From contig NZ_FQUR01000021.1 in the NCBI RefSeq assembly GCF_900129115.1, positions 1 to 33,143 on the forward strand: a stretch of 33,143 nucleotides of DNA, read 5' to 3'. The position numbers were made by a program, and so were the translations under genes. The notes under the pieces are model-generated. The model was not told where the DNA came from. It did no database searches and worked only from the letters and a program-made list of their open reading frames with translations. Numbering within the stretch: position 1 is the stretch's first letter; every line of letters begins with the position of its first letter. Positions 1 to 9,298 of the stretch are shown piece by piece. Source of the stretch: Thermoanaerobacter uzonensis DSM 18761 (GTDB lineage: Bacteria; Bacillota; Thermoanaerobacteria; Thermoanaerobacterales; Thermoanaerobacteraceae).

Positions 1-341
<341 letters not shown>

Positions 342-423
342 ATTTCCTTGCTCTTCTCTACACCTTTTTTCGCCTCACTGTCCATTTTTCAAGGTCCCTC
401 CGCTGCTTCACCGCAGCTCCTCT

Positions 424-452
424 ATATTACCAAATCTATATCCCTTTGTCAA
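424..452 (-). promoter_or_regulatory. rRNA promoter, proximal (sigma-A type)
   Basis: On the minus strand a perfect -35 TTGACA (447-452) and a -10 TAATAT (424-429) are separated by 17 bases, about 80 bases upstream of the mature 16S end. This is close to the ideal housekeeping promoter, as expected for an rRNA operon. The rest of the leader (342-423) holds a GC-rich hairpin (GCTGC/GCAGC) and no reading frame. Confidence 0.8.
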
Positions 453-495
453 TACCCTCTTTTGCTGTCTTGCCGCCTCAGCAGCGACGTTTATT

Positions 496-524
496 AATAT
501 ATCATTTTTAAAAGAATTGTTCAA
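496..524 (-). promoter_or_regulatory. rRNA promoter, distal (tandem)
   Basis: A second minus-strand promoter with -35 TTGAAC (519-524) and -10 TATATT (496-501), spacing 17 bases, lies about 70 bases upstream of the proximal one. Tandem promoters are usual for Firmicute rRNA operons. The gap between the 16S gene and the next gene (342-618) is fully accounted for by this leader and promoter region. Confidence 0.6.
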
Positions 525-618
525 TCCCTATAAAACTCCATTATGTCGAAAAATAACGGGAAATGTTCATGTTTTTTTCTTTATACTCTTTTTTGCTGAC
601 TTTTATTCTTCTTTACAG

Positions 619-1326
619 TTATCCTTCAAAGTGAAAAACGTCTTTTTTTATCGCTGTAAAAATTCTTTTGTCTATCTCAGGTATTTCTTTCTTTAAATCT
701 ATTATCAAATTCCTTATATAATGTCTTGTCGTATGTCCTTCAACAGGGCAAGGGTTCTTTACAACAGGCAAATTATTCTTTTTCACCTCACTTCTTATGT
801 CTTTTTCCTTAACATATATCATAGGTCTTATTACAGTAATTTTTGACCTGTCTAAAAAAGAAACTGGCTCAAAGGTATGAAGCCTTCCATTGTAAAACAA
901 ATTCATGATAAAAGTATCTATCAAGTCATCATAATGATGTGCTAAAGCCACTTTATTGCATCCTTTTTCTTTAGCAAAATTATTTAAGGCTCCTCTCCTT
1001 AAATTTGCACACAAGGAACATGGATTTTCTTCTTTCCTGTAATCAAATATTATCTTTTTTATATCTGTTTCTTTAATATAAAAAGGTATCCCTTTTTCTC
1101 GGCAAAAATTTTCTACAGGCGTTGGGTCAAAATTATCATAACCTAACGTCAGCATCAATCCCATTACATCAAATTTCACCGGATAAAAATTTTTAAGGAG
1201 ATGTAATCCATATAAAAGGGTTATACTGTCCTTTCCTCCTGAAACACCAACAGCTATTATATCTCCCTCTTGTATCATATTAAAATCTTGAACTGCTCTT
1301 CTTATTCTTCCAAGTATTTTTTGCAT
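619..1326 (-). CDS. TtcA-family tRNA sulfurtransferase / PP-loop ATPase
   Basis: A 235-residue PP-loop (N-type ATP pyrophosphatase) protein of the TtcA/TilS superfamily. The loop GVSGGKDS is at about residues 27-34. A CSLC pair near residue 102 and a later Cys in NPCPVEGHTTRHY fit the iron-sulfur-binding cysteines of TtcA, which makes 2-thiocytidine at tRNA position 32. Family members adenylate a tRNA base and then thiolate it. The protein is somewhat shorter than E. coli TtcA, so the exact substrate base is not certain. The ATG at 1326 follows a GAGAGGGTG ribosome site, and a good promoter lies directly upstream. It points toward the rRNA operon and diverges from the methyltransferase gene. 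Confidence 0.8.
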   Translation of the reverse strand: MQKILGRIRRAVQDFNMIQEGDIIAVGVSGGKDSITLLYGLHLLKNFYPVKFDVMGLMLTLGYDNFDPTPVENFCREKGIPFYIKETDIKKIIFDYRKEENPCSLCANLRRGALNNFAKEKGCNKVALAHHYDDLIDTFIMNLFYNGRLHTFEPVSFLDRSKITVIRPMIYVKEKDIRSEVKKNNLPVVKNPCPVEGHTTRHYIRNLIIDLKKEIPEIDKRIFTAIKKDVFHFEG

Positions 1327-1341
1327 ACTATCACCCTCTCA

Positions 1342-1371
1342 ATATTAATACTATTCACAGGAATATGTCAA
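1342..1371 (-). promoter_or_regulatory. Promoter for the TtcA-like gene
   Basis: On the minus strand a -35 TTGACA (1366-1371) and a -10 TAATAT (1342-1347) are 18 bases apart, with the start codon 15 bases downstream. Its -35 box is only five bases from the -35 box of the opposing promoter, so the two divergent promoters are packed back to back. Confidence 0.6.
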
Positions 1372-1376
1372 TACAA

Positions 1377-1405
1377 TTGAATATTTTGGCTAATTATGAT
1401 ATAAA
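1377..1405 (+). promoter_or_regulatory. Promoter for the RlmI-like gene
   Basis: A -35 TTGAAT (1377-1382) and an extended -10 TGATATAAA (hexamer 1400-1405) are separated by 17 bases. It lies inside the region that would be coding if the methyltransferase began at the far upstream ATG (1365), which supports the later start at 1437. Confidence 0.5.
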
Positions 1406-1436
1406 AAAGTTATTAGAAGTTATGAGGAGAGATGTT

Positions 1437-2612
1437 ATGGCAGACGTTATATTAAGAAACACAAATATTAAAAGGATTTTAAATGGTCACCCTTGGATAT
1501 ACAAAACTGAAATAGATAGAATTGAAGGAGATTACACTCCAGGTGGAATTGTAAATGTTTTAAATCACAAAAAAGAATTCATAGGAAAAGGATACATAAA
1601 TCTAAAATCCATGATAACTGTCAGATTATTGACCAGAGATATTAATGAAGAAATAGATGAAGAGTTTTTTCGAAGAAGAATTAAAAGAGCATGGGAATAC
1701 AGAAAAAAAGTTATGGACAATTTGAGCTCCTGCAGAGTTGTATTTGCAGAAGCAGATTTTTTACCCGCTTTAATCGTGGACAAATTTGGTGACTATCTTG
1801 TTTTGCAAACTCTTGCATTAGGTATAGATAAATATAAAAATACAATAGTAAAGCTCCTTGTTGAGATATTAAATCCCAAAGGCATTTATGAAAGAAATGA
1901 TGTAAATGTAAGAGAACTAGAAGGGCTTCCACAGCAAAAAGGATATTTGTACGGCAAGTTTGACACAATGCAACAATTTGAAGAAAATGGAATAAAATTT
2001 TGGGTAGACATCGAAAATGGCCAAAAGACTGGGTATTTTTTAGATCAAAAAGAAAACAGAAAAGCAATTCAAAATTACGTTAAAGATGCAGAAGTTCTAG
2101 ACTGTTTCAGCCATACAGGCTCATTTACAGTACATGCCCTTCACTATGGTGCAAAAAGAGTTGAGACAGTCGACATCTCTGAGGAAGCCATTGAAATCGC
2201 AAAAAAGAATGTAGAACTCAATGGTTATCAAGAAAGATGTAATTTCGTATGTGACAACGCCTTTGACCTATTAAGAAGATATGACAAAGAAGGTAGAAAG
2301 TTTGATACTGTAATACTAGATCCCCCTGCCTTTACAAAAAGCAAAGAAACTGTAAAAGACGCATTAAGGGGATACAAGGAAATAAATTTAAGAGCATTAA
2401 AAATTCTAAGAGAAGGAGGCTTTCTCATCACCTGCTCTTGTTCACAGCACATAAAACCAGATATGTTTTTAGGTGTCATTAAAGAGGCAGCCAATGATGC
2501 TAAAAGAAATGTAAGACTTGTAGAACAACGTACTCAATCAAAAGACCATCCAATATTATTAGCTTCTGAAGAAACTCAATACTTAAAGTGCTTAATTCTA
2601 CAAGTCTTATAA
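1437..2612 (+). CDS. RlmI-type 23S rRNA (cytosine-C5) methyltransferase
   Basis: A 391-residue class I SAM-dependent methyltransferase of the COG1092 (RlmI/RlmK) family. The N-terminal part (MADVILRNTNIKRILNGHPW) is the PUA-like RNA-binding domain. The Rossmann fold has the SAM motif LDCFSHTGSFTVHA near the middle, VDISEEAIEIAKKN as the acidic motif II, ILDPPAFTKSK as motif IV and TCSCSQHI with the likely catalytic cysteine. Known members methylate a cytosine in 23S rRNA; the site here is inferred. The start at 1437 is chosen because GAGGAGA sits six bases upstream and the promoter ends at 1405. An in-frame ATG at 1365 lacks a ribosome site. Transcribed divergently from the TtcA-like gene. 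Confidence 0.87.
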   Translation: MADVILRNTNIKRILNGHPWIYKTEIDRIEGDYTPGGIVNVLNHKKEFIGKGYINLKSMITVRLLTRDINEEIDEEFFRRRIKRAWEYRKKVMDNLSSCRVVFAEADFLPALIVDKFGDYLVLQTLALGIDKYKNTIVKLLVEILNPKGIYERNDVNVRELEGLPQQKGYLYGKFDTMQQFEENGIKFWVDIENGQKTGYFLDQKENRKAIQNYVKDAEVLDCFSHTGSFTVHALHYGAKRVETVDISEEAIEIAKKNVELNGYQERCNFVCDNAFDLLRRYDKEGRKFDTVILDPPAFTKSKETVKDALRGYKEINLRALKILREGGFLITCSCSQHIKPDMFLGVIKEAANDAKRNVRLVEQRTQSKDHPILLASEETQYLKCLILQVL

Positions 2613-2618
2613 AAAAGA

Positions 2619-2661
2619 ACACTTTCCCTATTTTTATCATATTGTGTAATAGGGAAAGTGT
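2619..2661 (-). terminator. 12-bp inverted repeat, probable terminator of the pyr operon
   Basis: ACACTTTCCCTA (2619-2630) and its exact complement TAGGGAAAGTGT (2650-2661) form a 12-bp stem. Read on the minus strand the stem is followed by TCTTTTTTAT, a U tract. It is therefore best placed as the terminator of the minus-strand pyr operon, whose last gene ends at 2910. It sits directly downstream of the methyltransferase and ends just before the ribosome site of the next plus-strand gene. On the plus strand there is no T run after the stem. Confidence 0.55.
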
Positions 2662-2679
2662 ATAAATGAGGTGAAAAAA

Positions 2680-2913
2680 ATGGAGAGGCAACAGCTGGGC
2701 TCCAGGCTTCTATATGAGGGTACCGTCGGATACGATGTCCTTCAGCTTCAAATGATTCTTCAAAGTTTAGGCTATGACCCTGGTCCAATAGACGGCATTT
2801 TTGGACCAAGAACCAAAAACGCTGTTATGAGATTTCAAAGGGACAATGGCCTTAAAGTTGACGGAATTGTAGGACCTGAGACAATGAGAGTTATAAATAT
2901 GCTCATACCTTAA
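2680..2913 (+). CDS. Small peptidoglycan-binding domain protein
   Basis: A 77-residue protein that is almost only one PG_binding_1 domain. It has the classic pattern [16 protein letters not shown], then [20 protein letters not shown] and [10 protein letters not shown]. Such domains normally anchor cell-wall hydrolases or spore-cortex enzymes to peptidoglycan. Here there is no catalytic domain and no signal peptide, so the role is unknown. The ATG at 2680 is preferred over GTG at 2671 because GAGGTG (2668-2673) is then at proper spacing. The stop codon overlaps that of pyrE on the other strand by two bases, so the genes converge tail to tail. Confidence 0.75.
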   Translation: MERQQLGSRLLYEGTVGYDVLQLQMILQSLGYDPGPIDGIFGPRTKNAVMRFQRDNGLKVDGIVGPETMRVINMLIP

Positions 2914-3482
2914 AATTTCCTGCTTCCCGGCTTTACAAGAGGAATGCCTTCTTTGCAAAGGGGACATTCCTCTTTTTCATATGTCTCAACATACAAGCTT
3001 ACCACAGACTTAAAAGGAACTTCAAAATTTACCTTCCCGTCACTTCTATCAACTATACTTCCAACTCCTATAACATTGCCTTTTAAAAAATTAACTAAAT
3101 TTATAACTTCTTTTACGGAGCCTCCTGTAGTCACTACATCTTCTACTACAAGCACATTTTCTCCTTCTTTGATTTCAAATCCTCTTCTTAGCTTCATCAT
3201 TCCTTCTTCTCTTTCTGCAAAAAAAGCTTTTGCTCCAACCTGACGAGCAACTTCATAGGCCAATATAATTCCTCCAATTGCAGGCCCTATTACAACATCT
3301 ATTTCGTGGCCTTTAAATTTTAATGCCAATTCTTTACTAAAAATTTCGCTGTATTTAGGATATTGAAATATTTTCGCACACTGCAGATAGGTATTGCTAT
3401 GTTTTCCTGATGTTAATAAAAAATGTCCTTTGTTAATTACTCCTAACTTGCTAAAAATCTCTAAGACTTCTTCTTTTTCCAT
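2910..3482 (-). CDS. pyrE: Orotate phosphoribosyltransferase
   Basis: A 190-residue type I phosphoribosyltransferase that joins orotate to PRPP to make OMP, the fifth step of UMP synthesis. The PRPP-binding loop [18 protein letters not shown] is plain, as is [19 protein letters not shown]-terminal CPLCKEG segment suggests the thermophile/archaeal-like branch. The ATG at 3482 follows AAGGGGATGAG; an upstream ATG at 3503 has no such site. It is the last gene of the operon, 13 bases after pyrD. Confidence 0.95.
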   Translation of the reverse strand: MEKEEVLEIFSKLGVINKGHFLLTSGKHSNTYLQCAKIFQYPKYSEIFSKELALKFKGHEIDVVIGPAIGGIILAYEVARQVGAKAFFAEREEGMMKLRRGFEIKEGENVLVVEDVVTTGGSVKEVINLVNFLKGNVIGVGSIVDRSDGKVNFEVPFKSVVSLYVETYEKEECPLCKEGIPLVKPGSRKF

Positions 3483-3495
3483 TTTCTCATCCCCT

Positions 3496-4404
3496 TTAAT
3501 CAACCTTTAAAGAACCTATAATCTCATTTATGTCTTCTATATTGTTTAAAACCATGTATTGTTTTATTCCCTCAATAACTTCAATTGTGCAATTGGGATT
3601 TACAAAATTACAAGTGCCAATTGCCACTGCCTTCGCCCCCGCAATCATAAATTCTAATGCATCTTTAAATGAACTTATGCCGCCCATACCTATAACAGGA
3701 ATTTTCACGGCTCTCGCTGCCTCATACACCATTCTAAGGGCAATAGGCTTTATAGCAGGTCCAGACAAACCCGCAATCACGTTCTTAAAAATGGGGGTTC
3801 TTGTATCAATATCTATAGCCATCCCTGCAATTGTATTAATTAAAGATACAGCATCTGCTCCTCCATCTTCTGCTGCTTTAGCACAAACCCCAATATCCGT
3901 CACATTTGGTGTTAATTTTACAATAACAGTTTTTTGTGTAACTTTTTTTACTTCTTTTGTTATATTAAATATATCCTCAGGATTTATTCCAAAAGCCATA
4001 CCACCTTTTTTTACATTTGGGCAGGAGACATTTATTTCAATTCCATCAACACCATCTATATCAAGCTTCTTTGCCATATAAGCAAATTCCTCAATGGTTT
4101 CTCCTGCAATATTCACTATTACAGCAACATCATAATCTCTTAAAAAAGGCAGCTCTTTCTCAATGAAAGCATCTACACCCGGATTTTGAAGTCCTACACT
4201 GTTTAGCATTCCACAAGGAGTTTCATAAACTCGTGGAGGTGGATTACCTTCTTTAGGTTTTATTGTAAGTCCTTTTACAACTATCGCTCCTAATTTATTT
4301 AAATCAATATATTCTCCGTACTCTCTTCCAAACCCAAAAGTACCTGAAGCTGTCATCATCGGATTTTTTAACTTAAGTCCCCCAACTTCAACTTGCAAAT
4401 TCAA
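3496..4404 (-). CDS. pyrD: Dihydroorotate dehydrogenase B (NAD+), catalytic subunit
   Basis: A 302-residue FMN-dependent class 1B enzyme that oxidises dihydroorotate to orotate. It is recognised by [13 protein letters not shown] near the N-terminus, [15 protein letters not shown] with the class 1 catalytic cysteine, and the FMN-phosphate loop [19 protein letters not shown]. The likely start is TTG at 4404, whose bases overlap the pyrK stop as TTGA, behind a strong GAGGAGGTGG. The longer frame from 4446 begins inside pyrK and adds no family sequence. The tight overlap with pyrK fits the PyrD-PyrK complex. Confidence 0.94.
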   Translation of the reverse strand: MNLQVEVGGLKLKNPMMTASGTFGFGREYGEYIDLNKLGAIVVKGLTIKPKEGNPPPRVYETPCGMLNSVGLQNPGVDAFIEKELPFLRDYDVAVIVNIAGETIEEFAYMAKKLDIDGVDGIEINVSCPNVKKGGMAFGINPEDIFNITKEVKKVTQKTVIVKLTPNVTDIGVCAKAAEDGGADAVSLINTIAGMAIDIDTRTPIFKNVIAGLSGPAIKPIALRMVYEAARAVKIPVIGMGGISSFKDALEFMIAGAKAVAIGTCNFVNPNCTIEVIEGIKQYMVLNNIEDINEIIGSLKVD

Positions 4405-5132
4405 AACTCCACCTCCTCTGCCCAAAAGACTGGACCATCTTTGCACACTCTTTTGTACTCAAAACCACTATCTTTTTTCACTTTGCAAGCGCATACAAGA
4501 CAAGCTCCTATGCCACAAGCCATCCTTTCTTCTACCGATATTTGACAAGGAATGTTATTTTTCAAAGAAATCTCTTTAAGAGCTTTTAGCATAGGTTTTG
4601 GTCCACAGCCATATATTATGTCAATCTTATCAATTATATCTTCAATTCCTTGTGTCACCATTCCTTTTTTCCCAAAACTTCCGTCCTCTGTCGTGACAAT
4701 AACTTCTCCTAAATTTTTAAACTCCTCCACAAGAAAAATTTCACTTTTAAATCCCAACGCAATATACAAATTTTTTGCTTTGATTTTTTTAGCAAGGTAT
4801 AGAAGGGGAGGAATGCCTATTCCCCCTCCTACTATTAACACATTTTTGTCCTCATATAGTTCAAAACCATGTCCGTGAGGACCTGTTACTTCAATTGTAT
4901 CTCCTTTTTTCATTTCGGATAAATTTTTAGTACCTTCCCCTTTAACCTGATATACAATTGTCATTGATTTGTCATCAACAGAGCATACGCTTATAGGCCT
5001 TTTTAGAAAAGTCTTGCCTTTGCAGTCTACCATTACAAATTGGCCTGGAGAAGGTATTCCCCCCTTCCACTCATATACCAATTTATAAATGCCACTGGCT
5101 ATCTTTTCATTAGACAATATCTTGGTATTCAT
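4401..5132 (-). CDS. pyrK: Dihydroorotate dehydrogenase B, electron-transfer subunit
   Basis: A 243-residue FAD and [2Fe-2S] protein that passes electrons from PyrD to NAD+. The N-terminal half is a ferredoxin-reductase-like FAD domain ([12 protein letters not shown]), followed by the nucleotide-binding motif [19 protein letters not shown]. The C-terminal cluster is [13 protein letters not shown] plus a later cysteine in [11 protein letters not shown], the four PyrK cluster ligands. ATG 5132 follows GAGGTGAAAG, which overlaps the pyrF stop. It overlaps pyrD by four bases. Confidence 0.95.
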   Translation of the reverse strand: MNTKILSNEKIASGIYKLVYEWKGGIPSPGQFVMVDCKGKTFLKRPISVCSVDDKSMTIVYQVKGEGTKNLSEMKKGDTIEVTGPHGHGFELYEDKNVLIVGGGIGIPPLLYLAKKIKAKNLYIALGFKSEIFLVEEFKNLGEVIVTTEDGSFGKKGMVTQGIEDIIDKIDIIYGCGPKPMLKALKEISLKNNIPCQISVEERMACGIGACLVCACKVKKDSGFEYKRVCKDGPVFWAEEVEF

Positions 5133-5140
5133 CTTTCACC

Positions 5141-6064
5141 TCAACAAGCGATGTATTTTCTTTTAACAAGCCCATTGTTAATCATACCTGTCATAAGAAT
5201 TACTTCTGCTCTCGCCGCTTGTGCATACTCATATTCAGAATATACATCTTTCCAGTAAGGACTTTGATATGCATAGATAACGCTCCGGGAAGAATTTATT
5301 ATCGCGCCAAGTCCATTCTCATCAAAACAATCCATTATATCTTCAACAGTCCCCCCTTGTGCCCCATAGCCTGGCACTAGAAAGAAACAATTTGGCATTT
5401 CCTTTCTTAGCACTTTTGCCTCCTCTGGATAAGTTGCACCTACTACTGCACCTATAGAACTATAGCCATATTTCCCAACTGCTGACTTTGAAATTCTATT
5501 TATTATTTTAGCAACTCGTTGATATACGTATTCTCCTGTTGCAGTTTTTATATCCTGTATATCTTTAGAACCTTTATTTGAAGTCTTGACAAGTGCAAAT
5601 ATACCCTTATCGTATTTAATCGCATCTTCTACGTAAGGGATTATAGTATCTTCACCCATGTAAGGATTTACAGTAATCGCATCAAACAACTGGTTTTGCA
5701 TATATGCTTTTGAATACATTTTTGCAACCTCTTGTATATCTCCTCTTTTAACATCCGCTATTACCATAAGCCCTAAACTTTTGGCGTATTCAGCAGTTTT
5801 GAAAAAAGCTTTAAATCCTTCTATCCCATAAACTTCATAAAAAGCAACTTGGATTTTGACCGCAGGCACAACATCGTAGACTGCATCTATTATACCTTTA
5901 TTAAAAAGGTATAAAGCTTCAGATATGCCTTCAATATTTTCTCCTTTTCTCTTAAAAGCAACGTCTTTTATAAATTGTGGAGTTTTTTCAATTCTGGGGT
6001 CAAGCCCCACTACAACAGGGCTTTTCTTAGCTTTTATACTCTCAATTAATTTATCAATAAACAT
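5141..6064 (-). CDS. pyrF: Orotidine 5'-phosphate decarboxylase, type 2
   Basis: A 307-residue protein catalysing the last step, OMP to UMP. The substrate motif [12 protein letters not shown] is at residues 17-28 and the catalytic DVKRGDI near residue 103. The length (about 300 rather than 230) and the PGYGAQGG motif fit the type 2 subfamily found in clostridia, actinobacteria and some others. The ATG at 6064 follows AGAGGATGG. It lies in the middle of the operon, eight bases before pyrK. Confidence 0.95.
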   Translation of the reverse strand: MFIDKLIESIKAKKSPVVVGLDPRIEKTPQFIKDVAFKRKGENIEGISEALYLFNKGIIDAVYDVVPAVKIQVAFYEVYGIEGFKAFFKTAEYAKSLGLMVIADVKRGDIQEVAKMYSKAYMQNQLFDAITVNPYMGEDTIIPYVEDAIKYDKGIFALVKTSNKGSKDIQDIKTATGEYVYQRVAKIINRISKSAVGKYGYSSIGAVVGATYPEEAKVLRKEMPNCFFLVPGYGAQGGTVEDIMDCFDENGLGAIINSSRSVIYAYQSPYWKDVYSEYEYAQAARAEVILMTGMINNGLVKRKYIAC

Positions 6065-6123
6065 CTACACCATCCTCTTATTGAAAATTTATTCATTTTA
6101 TCGCATAAATATTCCTTTATTAA

Positions 6124-7419
6124 TTATACCTCAATTTTTTCAATTTTTCTATCCCTTGCATATTTTATTTGACCTTCAACTATTGTGTATTCCACAACTC
6201 CTTTAAGCTTCATACCATGGAAAGGTGTGTTTTTTCCTTTTGATTTAAATTTATCTTTGTCAACTACATACTCTTCATAAGGGTCTACAATCACAATATC
6301 CGCTGTCGCCCCTACCTTTATTCCACTGGATATACCCAATATATTTGCAGGATTTATGCTCATGTATTTGACCAAATCTTTCATGTTTATTTTCCCTTTT
6401 TGTACAAGGAAAGTATTTATCACGGAAAAGGCTGTTTCTAAGCCTGATATTCCAAAAGCAGCCATGTCGTAAGGCACTTTTTTGTCATCCTTAGTGTGAG
6501 GGGCATGGTCTGTCGCGATTGCATCTATTGTGCCATCTTTCAATCCTTCTATTAATGCTTCTATATCCTCTCTTGTCCTTAAGGGTGGATAAGCTTTTGT
6601 GTTTGTATCGTAATTGTAGACTGCTTCATCTGTCAAGGTAAGATTGTGAGGAGTCACTTCAGCAGTTATTTTCACTCCCTTTTCTTTCGCTTCTTTTATA
6701 AGTTCGACACTTCCCTTTGTTGAGATATGTGCGATGTGAAGCCTTACACCAGTTGACTTTGCAAGTATGATATTTCTTGCAAGCATGACTTCTTCTGCTT
6801 CATGAGGTATTCCCTTAAGTCCAATCATTGTGGAAATTACTCCGCTATTCATTACACCTTCTCCACTTAATGTTTTGTCTTCACAGTGAGTTATCATGAG
6901 TAAGTCATACATTTTTCCGTATGTCATTATCCTCTTCATAAGCCCTGCGCTCATTATTGGAAAACCGTCATCAGATAAGGCAACAGTCCCTGCTTTTTTA
7001 AGTTTGGCCATCTCGGTTATCTCTTCACCTTTCATTCCCTTTGTCATAGCTCCTATAGGTAGTACTTTTACAACTCCTTCTCTTTGTGCAATGCTTTTTA
7101 CATATTCTACTACTATTTCATTGTCTATAGGAGGATTTGTATTTGGCATGCAGGCAACAGTAGTATAACCTCCAGCTGCTGCAGCCTCTGTACCTGTTTT
7201 AATAGTCTCTTTCTCTTCAAATCCCGGCTGCCTTAAATGTGTGTGCATATCTACAAAACCTGGGAGTACATATTTACCTGTCGCATCAATTACTACTGCA
7301 TCCGAAATTTCTATATTTTTATCTATCGCCTTTATTATTCCATAGTCTATTAATATATCCGCTTTAACTTCACTTCCAAACCCATCTATTACAGTACCGT
7401 TTTTTATAATCATCCTCAT
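6124..7419 (-). CDS. pyrC: Dihydroorotase
   Basis: A 431-residue class I (amidohydrolase) dihydroorotase that cyclises carbamoyl-aspartate. The zinc motif [10 protein letters not shown] is at residues 58-67, followed by ACMPNTNPP, the HCED and HIAHIST histidines and the catalytic [12 protein letters not shown]. The ATG at 7419 is selected because AAAGGAGA lies seven bases upstream; it starts one base after the pyrB stop. A longer frame starting at 7437 would overlap pyrB with no ribosome site. It is about 60 bases upstream of pyrF. Confidence 0.95.
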   Translation of the reverse strand: MRMIIKNGTVIDGFGSEVKADILIDYGIIKAIDKNIEISDAVVIDATGKYVLPGFVDMHTHLRQPGFEEKETIKTGTEAAAAGGYTTVACMPNTNPPIDNEIVVEYVKSIAQREGVVKVLPIGAMTKGMKGEEITEMAKLKKAGTVALSDDGFPIMSAGLMKRIMTYGKMYDLLMITHCEDKTLSGEGVMNSGVISTMIGLKGIPHEAEEVMLARNIILAKSTGVRLHIAHISTKGSVELIKEAKEKGVKITAEVTPHNLTLTDEAVYNYDTNTKAYPPLRTREDIEALIEGLKDGTIDAIATDHAPHTKDDKKVPYDMAAFGISGLETAFSVINTFLVQKGKINMKDLVKYMSINPANILGISSGIKVGATADIVIVDPYEEYVVDKDKFKSKGKNTPFHGMKLKGVVEYTIVEGQIKYARDRKIEKIEV

Positions 7420-7420
7420 T

Positions 7421-8335
7421 TTAATTTCTCCTTTCACAAAGTATTTTTAAAAGTGCCATCCTGACAGCGACTCCGTTTGTCACCTGTTCTTCTATGACAG
7501 AATACTCAGCATTTGCTGCTTCTGAAGTAACTTCAACATTTCTGTTTATAGGCCCTGGATGCATCAATATCACATCAGGTTTTGCAAGTTTCATTCTCTC
7601 TTTATTTATCCCAAAATATTCTCTGTATTCGTCAATTGATGGGAATAGTCCACTTTTTTGCCTTTCCAATTGAATTCTTAGTCCCATCACTACATCCACA
7701 TCCTTTATAGCTTCTTCCACATTGTAGTTAGCTTTAACTCCCATTTTTTCTATTTGGGGTGGCATCAAGGTGGAAGGGCCTGCAACTCTCACTTCCGCCC
7801 CCATCTTTTTAAGACCCCATATATTTGACCGTGCAACTCTGCTGTGCATAATGTCTCCTATTATCGCCACTTTTAATCCTTCAAAGCTTTTTTTCTTTTC
7901 TCTGATTGTCATCATGTCCAACAAGGCTTGGGTGGGATGTTCGTTTATACCATCTCCTGCGTTTATGATAGAGGCATTTGTGTATTTTGCCATAAGATGC
8001 GGCGCTCCACTCATGTTGTGCCTTGTTATTATCACATCCGCCTTCATCATCTCAACAGTCCTTATGGTGTCTATTAAAGACTCCCCTTTAGCCACACTGC
8101 TGGTTGCCACTTCTATATTGCCGTAATGGGCTCCTAAATACTTTGCTGCCATCTCAAAAGATAGTCTTGTCCTCGTGCTAGGTTCGAAAAAAATCGTCAC
8201 AACTGTCTTTCCTTTTAGTATCTGTGAATATTTTTCTCCATTTAGAATTTTTTTCATCTCCTTTGCAGTATCTAAAACTTCCAGTATTTCTTCTTTCGAT
8301 AAATCCTTAATGCCTAATAGGTCTTTTCTATCCAC
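7421..8335 (-). CDS. pyrB: Aspartate carbamoyltransferase, catalytic subunit
   Basis: A 304-residue enzyme that makes carbamoyl-aspartate, the first committed step of the pathway. The carbamoyl-phosphate motif STRTRLSFE is at residues 53-61. S80 and K84 (TSSVAKGES), HPTQ (133-136) and HPGPINR near 260 are all present. No regulatory subunit pyrI is seen, as usual in Firmicutes. The start is GTG at 8335 behind AAGGAGG, which is read in another frame as the end of the leader peptide. Carbamoyl-phosphate synthetase genes are not in this operon, so they must be elsewhere. Confidence 0.95.
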   Translation of the reverse strand: MDRKDLLGIKDLSKEEILEVLDTAKEMKKILNGEKYSQILKGKTVVTIFFEPSTRTRLSFEMAAKYLGAHYGNIEVATSSVAKGESLIDTIRTVEMMKADVIITRHNMSGAPHLMAKYTNASIINAGDGINEHPTQALLDMMTIREKKKSFEGLKVAIIGDIMHSRVARSNIWGLKKMGAEVRVAGPSTLMPPQIEKMGVKANYNVEEAIKDVDVVMGLRIQLERQKSGLFPSIDEYREYFGINKERMKLAKPDVILMHPGPINRNVEVTSEAANAEYSVIEEQVTNGVAVRMALLKILCERRN

Positions 8336-8336
8336 A

Positions 8337-8453
8337 TTACCTTCCTCCTTTTAAAAAAAGAGTAGTAACCACATCACAATAATGTGAAATGGTACTACTC
8401 TTTTTGTATAAAATATTCTCTTTTGTTAAAATTAGGGTTTCAAATTTTGGCAT
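8337..8453 (-). CDS. Putative leader peptide of pyrB, 38 codons
   Basis: A small frame starting MPKFETLILTKENI, with a proper ribosome site (AGGGAGGA is absent but GGGAGGA sits six bases before the ATG at 8453). Its stop (8337-8339) is one base before the pyrB GTG. The terminator hairpin of the pyrR-pyrB gap (8353-8405) lies wholly inside the frame. That layout resembles the E. coli pyrBI leader, where a ribosome closely following RNA polymerase stops the terminator from forming. The peptide has no recognised domain, and its expression is inferred. The alternative is chance coding through an attenuator. Confidence 0.45.
   Translation of the reverse strand: MPKFETLILTKENILYKKSSTISHYCDVVTTLFLKGGR
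8353..8405 (-). terminator. Attenuator terminator before pyrB
   Basis: On the minus strand a 13-bp stem, AAAAAGAGTAGTA (8393-8405) with TACTACTCTTTTT (8355-8367), has a further CC/GG extension and a loop of about 20 bases. It is followed by a run of seven T (8353-8359). It would terminate readthrough from pyrR before pyrB and pairs functionally with the upstream PyrR-binding hairpin. Confidence 0.75.
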
Positions 8454-8486
8454 AAAAAATCCTCCCTTTTTAGAGTTTAATGCTCC

Positions 8487-8530
8487 GGGAGAATATCTAT
8501 CATTCTCCCTTTTTAGCCTCACTGGGCTAA
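8487..8530 (-). promoter_or_regulatory. PyrR-binding loop and anti-terminator region before pyrB
   Basis: The minus-strand sequence AGCCCAGTGAGGCT (8515-8528) matches the known PyrR mRNA-binding consensus ARUCCNGNGAGGYU at all positions but one. It forms a stem TTTAGCC/GGCTAAA with a six-base loop. A second hairpin GGGAGAAT/ATTCTCCC (8487-8509) lies just after it. By analogy with B. subtilis, UMP-bound PyrR would stabilise this structure and favour the downstream terminator. Confidence 0.75.
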
Positions 8531-8540
8531 ATTAAAGGTG

Positions 8541-9128
<588 letters not shown>

Positions 9129-9154
9129 CTACATATAATTATGCCAACCTTGCC

Positions 9155-9168
9155 AGCCTCACAGGACT
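9155..9168 (-). promoter_or_regulatory. PyrR-binding loop before pyrR
   Basis: The minus-strand sequence AGTCCTGTGAGGCT matches the PyrR-binding consensus ARUCCNGNGAGGYU at every position. It lies between the operon promoter and the terminator at 9093-9125, as expected for the first attenuator of a Firmicute pyr operon. Confidence 0.85.
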
Positions 9169-9191
9169 GCTTAAAGGACTTCGTTTTCTAT

Positions 9192-9220
9192 ATATTATCA
9201 CATTCTTTTCAACTTGTCTA
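9192..9220 (-). promoter_or_regulatory. pyr operon promoter
   Basis: On the minus strand a -35 TAGACA (9215-9220) and an extended -10 TGATAATAT (hexamer 9192-9197) are 17 bases apart. Transcription would start around 9185, giving a leader of about 100 bases that contains the PyrR site and terminator. Confidence 0.7.
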
Positions 9221-9298
9221 TAGGGAATATTTAAAAAAAATAAAAATTGTGCTAAGATGTTAGTATTGACACCAATATTAAAAGAAGGATGTGACAAA

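Noticed and set aside
1365-1436. Longer N-terminus for the RlmI-like protein
   Set aside because: The stretch overlaps the promoter, lacks a ribosome site and adds residues not typical of the PUA domain.
3530-4081. 183-codon plus-strand frame with hydrophobic stretches
   Set aside because: It is antisense to pyrD, which is strongly supported by motifs and operon order.
8454-8522. Upstream extension of the pyrB leader frame (61 codons in all)
   Set aside because: It would run through the PyrR-binding structure and has no ribosome site; the ATG at 8453 has one.
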